Assembly (NCBI GenBank): GCA_016765235.1
Contig: JAESQH010000196.1
Span: 1 to 8,340 of the forward strand
Direction of reading: 5' to 3'
From: Paracoccaceae bacterium
Lineage (GTDB): Bacteria; Pseudomonadota; Alphaproteobacteria; Rhodobacterales; Rhodobacteraceae
Length of the DNA: 8,340 nucleotides
This document shows, one piece after another, positions 1 through 4,879 of this stretch (positions are counted from its first letter, which is position 1; the number at the start of each line of letters is the position of its first letter). Position numbers and translations under genes: made by a program. The notes below the pieces were generated by a model. The model made no database searches. It was not told where the DNA came from and was given only the letters and a program-made list of their open reading frames with translations.

Positions 1-293
1 AAACCTCAAAAAGCTCGCTAAGCTGGCACCAAACCATAACCTTATCAGAAGAACCGTGTGAAAGCGGGGAGTAAACAAATTCGCCTGCCAAGCGGAACAG
101 TCAAATCTTCGAGTTTTTCAACAGAATAGACCCTAAGCCGCCATCCAAAGGCTCCGGAAAACATCGTCTCAATGGACCAAAGAACAATTATGCACTAACG
201 TTCAAACTAGGCCAGTCGTTGGGGGTTGATCGCTACCGCAAATTCCGAGAAATTTAAATAATTTCAAAACAAACAAATATTTAGGTGGCCAGT
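1..293. other. AT-rich intergenic region before the acetyltransferase gene
   Basis: No complete gene can be supported here. One plus-strand frame is open from the left edge to a TGA at 59-61 and would give the tail NLKKLAKLAPNHNLIRRTV. It could be the last 19 codons of a gene that starts outside the window, but I do not recognise it and other frames are also open over such a short stretch. The rest is AT-rich, particularly 241-281, as expected of promoter DNA in front of the next gene. I could not find a well-spaced -35/-10 pair: TTGATC at 226-231 is too far from the A/T-rich TTAAAT at 254-259. No tRNA, inverted repeat or IS end was recognised. Confidence 0.5.
283..288 (+). promoter_or_regulatory. 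Ribosome binding site that sets the acetyltransferase start
   Basis: AGGTGG lies five bases before ATG 294, the usual Shine-Dalgarno spacing. An in-frame GTG at 285 would add three residues (MAS), but it lies inside this motif and has no ribosome binding site of its own. ATG 294 is therefore preferred. Confidence 0.6.
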
Positions 294-776
294 ATGAACA
301 TCACCATTTTTCCAGCAAGAACGCCTCAACATATCGCGGATACAAAACTACTATTTCGATCATACGCTGATTGGCTGGAAAATGAACACAATATCAGTCT
401 TGAATTTCAAGGAATCGACCAAGAACTCGCAGGATTACCAGGGAAATACTCTAATCCGTTTGGCGAATTACTTCTGGCGTATACTGACGACGAGAATGTT
501 GTTGGCTGTGTTGCTGTCCGAAAGTTCCAAGTGAATATCTGTGAAATTAAACGACTTTACGTCTTGCCTATAGCAAGAGGAAATGCACTGGGAAACCGGC
601 TGGTACGTGAGATTTTGAAGTGTGCAAAAGATTTAGGCTACAACGAAGCCGTTTTGGACACTGGCGAATTCATGACTCCGGCACAGAAACTGTATGAAAA
701 GTTTGGATTTGAAGATATCCCGGCCTATTACCACAACCCTGTTCAGGGAGTTAGATATATGGGGGCCAAGCTTTAG
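294..776 (+). CDS. GNAT-family N-acetyltransferase
   Basis: Predicted cytoplasmic acetyl-CoA-dependent N-acetyltransferase of 160 residues, a normal length for a stand-alone GNAT domain. Strand beta-4 is EIKRLYVLP (about 84-92). It is followed by the pyrophosphate-binding loop RGNALG (95-100), matching the R/Q-x-x-G-x-G/A motif A, with Ala98 where many members have Gly. A GNAT motif B-like segment, KLYEKFGF (132-139), comes near the C-terminus. The N-terminal stretch LEFQGIDQELAGLPGKY (36-52) is typical of a common uncharacterised GNAT subgroup. The acceptor substrate cannot be read from sequence; a small amine, an amino acid or a protein N-terminus are all possible. The gene is visibly more AT-rich than the rest of the window (24 G/C in 60 bases at 301-360, against 38 in 60 at 7141-7200), which suggests recent acquisition or low expression. 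It converges on tag and is not in an operon with anything visible. Confidence 0.85.
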   Translation: MNITIFPARTPQHIADTKLLFRSYADWLENEHNISLEFQGIDQELAGLPGKYSNPFGELLLAYTDDENVVGCVAVRKFQVNICEIKRLYVLPIARGNALGNRLVREILKCAKDLGYNEAVLDTGEFMTPAQKLYEKFGFEDIPAYYHNPVQGVRYMGAKL

Positions 777-796
777 TTTTTGCGCTCAAGCCAACC

Positions 797-817
797 AGAG
801 TAATCAGTTACTCTTTT
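797..817 (+). terminator. Weak intrinsic terminator after the acetyltransferase gene
   Basis: A perfect 7-bp stem, AGAGTAA (797-803) with TTACTCT (808-814), closes a TCAG loop, and a run of four T (814-817) overlaps the end of the stem. It starts 20 bases after the TAG stop. Only two of the seven pairs are G-C, so the stem is weak. Its position between convergent genes and the T run support a terminator role for plus-strand transcription. Read on the minus strand it has no T run, so I see no intrinsic terminator for tag. Confidence 0.45.
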
Positions 818-885
818 AGTTTAAATAGTCTCTGGGCCAAAAAAACTGATGACCGACAAGGGCTCAAACCGGACCTAAATCGCAA

Positions 886-1488
886 TTATGGTCGCGCAAA
901 AATTTGCCGATCCTGCTCGGCCTTGTCACGCATCGCGCACCCCGTTGCGTGATCATTGACCAACCCCATCGCCTGCATGAACGCATAAACTGTCGTCGGC
1001 CCGACGAATTTCCAGTCGCGTTTTTTCAATTCTTTCGACAGCGCAATGGATTCGACGGAGGTCGAGGCTGTTTGCGGCTCTCCCAACTGGCTGGCGTCCG
1101 GTTCAAATCGCCAAATGAACGCTGCTAACGAGCCTTCCTCGGCCACAATCTCTTGTGCCCGCGCTGCATTATTTATCACCGCAGTAATCTTGCCGCGATG
1201 CCTCACAATGCCTTTATCTTGCAGCAAACGCTCCACATCATCAGCTGTGAAATCCGCCATAATGTTAATATCGAAATTGGCAAACGCGGCGCGAAAATTC
1301 TCGCGTTTAGCAAGGATGGTGCGCCAGCTTAGACCTGACTGAAAACTCTCCAGACACAGTTTTTCGAACAAGCGGCGATCGTCGCTGACGGGAAAACCCC
1401 ATTCGGTGTCGTGATAATGCAGAAATTCCGGTGCCGCATCGCTCCAACGACAGCGTTGCACTCCGTCCGGACCAATAATCGTGTTCAT
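886..1488 (-). CDS. tag: DNA-3-methyladenine glycosylase I
   Basis: Base excision repair enzyme that cuts the N-glycosidic bond of 3-methyladenine in alkylated DNA and leaves an abasic site. The 200-residue product aligns along its whole length with recalled E. coli Tag. The structural zinc ligands are all present: Cys13 and His26 near the N-terminus, His180 and Cys184 in LVNDHATGC. The base-binding pocket residues also match: Tyr25, Glu47 (in CLESFQSGLSW, E. coli Glu38) and Trp55 (E. coli Trp46). Other signatures are YHDTEWG, GIVRHRGKI and KKRDWKFVGPTTVYAFMQAMGLVNDH. The start follows a strong GGGAGG ribosome binding site and lies 12 bases after the uvrD stop, so the two genes are almost certainly co-transcribed. 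The N-terminus has about nine residues more than E. coli Tag before the first zinc Cys. It ends with TAA and converges on the acetyltransferase gene. Confidence 0.96.
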   Translation of the reverse strand: MNTIIGPDGVQRCRWSDAAPEFLHYHDTEWGFPVSDDRRLFEKLCLESFQSGLSWRTILAKRENFRAAFANFDINIMADFTADDVERLLQDKGIVRHRGKITAVINNAARAQEIVAEEGSLAAFIWRFEPDASQLGEPQTASTSVESIALSKELKKRDWKFVGPTTVYAFMQAMGLVNDHATGCAMRDKAEQDRQIFARP

Positions 1489-1494
1489 CTGTTG

Positions 1495-1500
1495 CCTCCC
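1495..1500 (-). promoter_or_regulatory. Ribosome binding site of tag in the uvrD-tag junction
   Basis: On the minus strand GGGAGG directly follows the uvrD TAG stop (1503-1501) and lies six bases before the tag ATG (1488-1486). The whole junction is 12 bases, too short for a separate promoter or terminator, so tag must be read from the uvrD transcript or from a promoter inside uvrD. Confidence 0.75.
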
Positions 1501-3966
1501 CTAAAACGGCACTTCGCCAGCGCCGGTCACGTAACTTGCGATAACTTTCTTCTGGCCGGCCTTTTCGAACGCGACTGTTAATTTATCACCGTCCACTTCG
1601 ATCACCGCGCCATAGCCAAATTTCTGGTGAAACACGCGGTCGCCTAGACCAAAGGGAACCACTTCCGCATCGACCACATTTCGTGCAACCGCCGGATTCG
1701 CATGGGGCCGCTGCGTGCGCGATTGCATGCGCTTCCACCCCGGCGAGTTGTAAACGTCAGCCTTTTGCGCCCTCGTTTCCAGATCACTGGCCCGCATTAC
1801 GCCGTCAAAATTCTTGTTTGCCGCTGATCCAAAACTGCCGCCGTATAGTCCCGGAGGGGTCAGCACGTCCACATGATCCGCCGGAAGTTCGTCGATGAAC
1901 CTCGAGGGAAGGGCGGTTTGCCACTGATTGTAGATCCGCCGGTTCGCCACGAAACTGATAGTGCAGATTTCTTCGGCCCGCGTTATGCCGACGTAGGCGA
2001 GGCGGCGTTCTTCTTCCACCCCTTTTTTACCGCTCTCGTCCATCGTGCGTTGGCTGGGGAACAAACCTTCTTCCCATCCCGGCAGGAACACGCAAGGGAA
2101 TTCCAGCCCCTTGGCCCCGTGCAACGTCATGATGCTGACTTTTTCACCGGCGTCGTCCTGCGCGTTCTCCATGACAAGCGAAATATGCTCAAGAAAGCCC
2201 TGGAAATTTTCGAATTCCTCAAGTGCTTTCACAAGTTCTTTGAGGTTTTCCAAACGACCAGCGGCATCAGGGGACTTGTCGTTTTTCCAGTAGTCTGTGT
2301 AGCCGGATTCATCCAGAATTATCTCGGCCAGTTCAACGTGAGTCAGGTTTGACGCATTGGTATTTGGGCTTTCAGCGACAACAGTGTCGTCGTCGATGAC
2401 GTCAAAATCACTGATCTGTTCATTGATAGGTATCGGCGCGGGGCCATCCAAAAGGGACCGCCACCGATCAAAACTTTCCACCAGTTTGCCAAGCGAATTA
2501 CCCGCCCGTTTCGGCAGCAGCTTTTCGTCCACAACAATCCGCGCGCCTTCCAGCAGGGAAACCCCGTTTTGCCGCGCCACATTGTTAATCATTTGCTGCG
2601 CTTTGTCGCCGAGACCCCGTTTGGGAGTGTTGACGATGCGCTCAAACGCCAACCCGTCATCAGGCGATACCACAACGCGGAAATACGCCATCGCATCACG
2701 AATTTCGAGGCGTTCATAGAACCGAGGACCGCCGATCACACGGTACGGAATCCCGATGCTAAGAAACCGGTCTTCGAACGCGCGCATCAGGAACGATGCT
2801 CGCACCAGTATCGCCATGCCGTCCAGCGGTACAGGGTCCTGCCCGCGTGTGCCGCGCTGGTAAGCCTCAATCTCCTCGCCAATCCAGCGGGCTTCTTCGT
2901 CGCCGTCCCAATGACCGATAAGACGGACTTTCTCGCCCTCGGTTTCTGCGGTCCACAGCGTTTTGCCTAGACGGTTTTCGTTGCCCGAAATCACGCTACT
3001 GGCGGCCTTCAGAATATGCGGGGTCGAGCGATAGTTCTGTTCCAGACGAATAACTTTCGCCCCCGGGAAATCCTTTTCAAACTTCAGGATGTTGCCCACT
3101 TCAGCCCCGCGCCAGCCGTAGATGGACTGGTCGTCATCCCCCACACAACAGATGTTTTTATGTCCGCTGGCCAGCAGGCGCAACCACAGGTATTGGGCGA
3201 CATTGGTGTCTTGATACTCGTCCACCAAAATGTATTTGAACCAGCGTTGATATTGCGCCAACACGTCCGAATGGGTTTGGAAAATTCGCACCACATGCAG
3301 CAGTAGGTCGCCGAAATCCACGGCGTTTAGCGTAAGTAATCGCGCCTGATAGAGGGCATAAAACTCCGCACCGCGACCGTTGTAATGGCTGGCTTCGGAG
3401 TTCGGAACCATCTCGGGCGATAATGCGCGGTTCTTCCAACTGTCGATGTGGCTGGCCAGCATTCGGGCAGGCCAGCGTTTTTCGTCGATGTTTTCAGCGC
3501 GGATCAGTTGTTTCAGGAGGCGTATCTGGTCGTCCGTATCCAGAATGGTGAAGTTGGATTTCAACCCCGCCAGCTCCGCATGGCGACGCAGAAGTTTCAC
3601 GCAGATCGAATGGAAGGTGCCCATCCAAGGCATCCCTTCAACCACACCACCGACGCTTGTACTGACGCGGGTTTTCATTTCCTTGGCAGCTTTGTTGGTG
3701 AAGGTCACCGCCAAAATCTCGTTCGGGCGGGCGTGGCCTATGTTCAACAAATGCGCAATACGCGCGGTCAGCGCCTTTGTTTTACCCGTGCCAGCCCCGG
3801 CCAACATTAAAACAGGGCCGTCCACTTTCTTTACGGCTTCAAGTTGCTGAGGGTTCAGGCCGTCAAGATAACTAGTATCAGCTTGCCCACGCACAGCCAT
3901 CGCCTGCGCGGATAGGCTGGCAGTGCTTGCAGCCTCGAAGGCGTCTGATTCATCCCAATCGGTCAT
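1501..3966 (-). CDS. uvrD: UvrD/PcrA-type ATP-dependent 3'-5' DNA helicase (superfamily 1A)
   Basis: Unwinds DNA 3' to 5' using ATP, in nucleotide excision repair, mismatch repair and removal of protein roadblocks. All SF1A motifs are visible in 821 residues: Q motif LNPQQLEAV (37-45), Walker A GAGTGKT (57-63), Ia VTFTNKAAKEM (87-97), II VDEYQD (248-253), III GDDDQSIYGWRGA (276-288), IV LEQNYRS (308-314), V VSIMTLHGAKGLEF (610-623) and VI EEERRLAYVGITRA (651-664). The C-terminal FGLGDRVFHQKFGYGAVIEV (772-791) is the Tudor-like domain that in PcrA/UvrD contacts RNA polymerase. The order and spacing fit UvrD/PcrA and not Rep, RecB or AddA. An acidic, Pro/Asn-rich segment at about 507-541 looks like an insertion. 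The start keeps the N-terminal ESDAFEAAS segment but has no clear Shine-Dalgarno sequence. A LexA-type box lies 40 bases upstream, and tag follows in the same operon. The gene symbol could equally be pcrA. Confidence 0.96.
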   Translation of the reverse strand: MTDWDESDAFEAASTASLSAQAMAVRGQADTSYLDGLNPQQLEAVKKVDGPVLMLAGAGTGKTKALTARIAHLLNIGHARPNEILAVTFTNKAAKEMKTRVSTSVGGVVEGMPWMGTFHSICVKLLRRHAELAGLKSNFTILDTDDQIRLLKQLIRAENIDEKRWPARMLASHIDSWKNRALSPEMVPNSEASHYNGRGAEFYALYQARLLTLNAVDFGDLLLHVVRIFQTHSDVLAQYQRWFKYILVDEYQDTNVAQYLWLRLLASGHKNICCVGDDDQSIYGWRGAEVGNILKFEKDFPGAKVIRLEQNYRSTPHILKAASSVISGNENRLGKTLWTAETEGEKVRLIGHWDGDEEARWIGEEIEAYQRGTRGQDPVPLDGMAILVRASFLMRAFEDRFLSIGIPYRVIGGPRFYERLEIRDAMAYFRVVVSPDDGLAFERIVNTPKRGLGDKAQQMINNVARQNGVSLLEGARIVVDEKLLPKRAGNSLGKLVESFDRWRSLLDGPAPIPINEQISDFDVIDDDTVVAESPNTNASNLTHVELAEIILDESGYTDYWKNDKSPDAAGRLENLKELVKALEEFENFQGFLEHISLVMENAQDDAGEKVSIMTLHGAKGLEFPCVFLPGWEEGLFPSQRTMDESGKKGVEEERRLAYVGITRAEEICTISFVANRRIYNQWQTALPSRFIDELPADHVDVLTPPGLYGGSFGSAANKNFDGVMRASDLETRAQKADVYNSPGWKRMQSRTQRPHANPAVARNVVDAEVVPFGLGDRVFHQKFGYGAVIEVDGDKLTVAFEKAGQKKVIASYVTGAGEVPF

Positions 3967-3994
3967 CGGTGCAACGTATCAGCTTGACCCGTTA

Positions 3995-4023
3995 ATGAAA
4001 AGCCATGTTCTTTGATTGTTCTA
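3995..4023 (-). promoter_or_regulatory. Candidate promoter of the uvrD-tag operon
   Basis: On the minus strand TAGAAC (4023-4018) and TTTCAT (4000-3995) are separated by 17 bases. Matches to TTGACA and TATAAT are three and four of six. The score is poor, but the spacing is ideal. The LexA-type box would overlap the -35 and the spacer, as expected of a repressor site. Transcription would start roughly 20-25 bases before the uvrD ATG. Confidence 0.25.
4007..4021. promoter_or_regulatory. LexA (SOS) box, GTTC-N7-GTTC type, upstream of uvrD
   Basis: GTTC at 4007-4010 and GTTC at 4018-4021 form an exact direct repeat separated by seven bases (TTTGATT). On the uvrD strand it reads GAAC-N7-GAAC. This is the operator that LexA uses in Alphaproteobacteria such as Rhodobacter and Rhizobium. 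The near edge is 40 bases from the uvrD start codon, and uvrD is a classic SOS gene. The site lies in a divergent region, so the exported-protein gene at 4123 could also feel it, although it is about 100 bases away. Repression by LexA is inferred; only the motif and its position are seen. Confidence 0.72.
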
Positions 4024-4058
4024 CTTTGGCATTTGCGCCCGATTTGCCCTCAAGCAGT

Positions 4059-4088
4059 TTGATTGCAGCTTTTTGTACCCTCAAGAAT
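4059..4088 (+). promoter_or_regulatory. Candidate promoter of the exported-protein gene
   Basis: TTGATT (4059-4064) and AAGAAT (4083-4088) are 18 bases apart, each matching four of six consensus bases. This would start transcription near 4095, about 28 bases before ATG 4123. The -10 element lacks the preferred first T, so the call is weak. Confidence 0.25.
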
Positions 4089-4112
4089 GTGGTACGGTTG
4101 TGGTGGTTAAAT

Positions 4113-4117
4113 GGAGG
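4113..4117 (+). promoter_or_regulatory. Ribosome binding site that selects ATG 4123
   Basis: GGAGG lies five bases before ATG 4123. The upstream in-frame ATG at 4111 overlaps this motif and has no ribosome binding site of its own. Starting at 4123 also gives a conventional signal peptide with lysines at residues 5 and 7. Confidence 0.65.
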
Positions 4118-4122
4118 GGCGG

Positions 4123-4716
4123 ATGATTTTTCAGAAGTATAAAACAGCGTTTTCAGTGGTTTTCATGAGCGTTGCTCTCACGCTCGGGGTGGCGCATTCT
4201 GCATCGGCTCATGGGTTCAATGTTTTGCTTCTCGGATCGGCTCCGGACAGCTTTAACGACGTGTACGACGCTTTCCGACTGGCTACAAAAGAACAGGACG
4301 GGCATGCAAACGAGGAATCGGACGGGCATTTGGGTGGGCTGGATGTCTACATTCTGACCAAAGCTAAAGACGCAGATATCGAAGACACATTAAGTGAAAC
4401 TGTGCCGGATATCGTCGTTGTAATTGGGCCAGATGCAATGGACGCAGCTTTCCAGTTGGTTGTTGAATCCCGACGTATTGTGTTTCTTGGGGTGTCAGAC
4501 ATCAGCGCAAAAATGCGTTCCGAGTTTTTGGAAAACGCATCGGATACAAACACCCAAACTTTTCAAAAAAACGCTTTTAGCAGCACATTTGGCCGCGATG
4601 TTTCCAGCGAAGCCGAGGCAAGTTATGTTGCCGCGCGAATGATCACCATCGCTGTCAGATCGCAAGAAGGTGTCGAGGATCGCGCGGCGATTGTTGAAAT
4701 ATTGGCGCAATACTAG
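4123..4716 (+). CDS. Exported protein resembling one lobe of a type I periplasmic binding protein
   Basis: The 197-residue product has a clear Sec signal peptide: basic start MIFQKYK, hydrophobic core about 9-24, and a signal peptidase I site ASA-HG after residue 29. This leaves a periplasmic chain of about 168 residues. The mature part follows the pattern of the first lobe of Leu/Ile/Val-type binding proteins: strand FNVLLLG (32-38), helix VYDAFRLATKEQ, GGLDVYILTKAKD (71-83), PDIVVVIGPDAMDAAFQ (95-111) and RRIVFLGVSD (117-126). Full binding proteins have two lobes and are roughly twice this length, so this may be a half-size relative and not a transport receptor. A His/acid-rich stretch, DGHANEESDGH (59-69), could bind a metal, which is speculation. 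No partner permease or ATPase is present. It lies between uvrD (divergent) and pyc (same strand). I do not recognise a named family and assign no function. Confidence 0.8.
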   Translation: MIFQKYKTAFSVVFMSVALTLGVAHSASAHGFNVLLLGSAPDSFNDVYDAFRLATKEQDGHANEESDGHLGGLDVYILTKAKDADIEDTLSETVPDIVVVIGPDAMDAAFQLVVESRRIVFLGVSDISAKMRSEFLENASDTNTQTFQKNAFSSTFGRDVSSEAEASYVAARMITIAVRSQEGVEDRAAIVEILAQY

Positions 4717-4719
4717 GCA

Positions 4720-4746
4720 CTCTGGCACTGCTGCCGCAGAACAGAG
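4720..4746 (+). other. Stem-loop just after the exported-protein gene
   Basis: An outer stem CTCTG (4720-4724) with CAGAG (4742-4746) encloses an inner stem CTGC (4728-4731) with GCAG (4736-4739) and a TGCC loop. A small internal loop separates the two stems. It begins three bases after the TAG stop. It is followed by C and six A, not T, so it is not a standard intrinsic terminator. It could protect the 3' end of a transcript ended by Rho, or it could be chance. Confidence 0.35.
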
Positions 4747-4797
4747 CAAAAAAGCCGTGTCTGGTTAATTGAATCGCCTGACCTCGTGTGTCGTGCG

Positions 4798-4826
4798 TTG
4801 AACATTTCTGCGCCAGTCGCTACAAG
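4798..4826 (+). promoter_or_regulatory. Sigma70-like promoter of pyc
   Basis: TTGAAC (4798-4803) and TACAAG (4821-4826) are 17 bases apart, each matching four of six consensus bases. Transcription would begin near 4832-4835. This leaves a leader of about 45 bases before ATG 4880 and almost none before the alternative GTG 4838. The pair suggests pyc has its own promoter and is not only read through from the gene upstream. Confidence 0.5.
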
Positions 4827-4879
4827 ACCGTCACAACGTGGCCACCCGATTTTCAACTCTGACTTCGAAAGCTCCCGCA

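Noticed and set aside
2..61. Possible 3' end of a gene entering from the left (NLKKLAKLAPNHNLIRRTV, stop at 59-61)
   Set aside because: Only 19 codons are visible, other frames are also open over this length, and the residues match nothing I recognise. It is mentioned in the intergenic entry and not called as a gene.
285..293. GTG 285 as start of the acetyltransferase
   Set aside because: The GTG is inside the AGGTGG Shine-Dalgarno sequence that is correctly spaced for ATG 294.
839..885. Intrinsic terminator for tag using the T run at 845-839 on the minus strand
   Set aside because: The seven-T run is real, but I found no convincing stem just before it; GGTCCGG and its neighbours do not pair well.
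1873..2352. Plus-strand open frame of 159 codons inside uvrD
   Set aside because: It lies entirely opposite a clearly coding helicase frame, its product has no recognisable domain, and GC-rich coding DNA often leaves long open antisense frames. The same holds for the other long frames opposite uvrD, tag and pyc.
4111..4122. Upstream ATG 4111 as start of the exported-protein gene
   Set aside because: It overlaps the GGAGG motif that best serves ATG 4123, and the four extra residues lie ahead of an already complete signal peptide.
4838..4879. N-terminal extension of pyruvate carboxylase from GTG 4838
   Set aside because: The 14 added residues have no family match, no ribosome binding site precedes the GTG, and a promoter-like pair ends just upstream.
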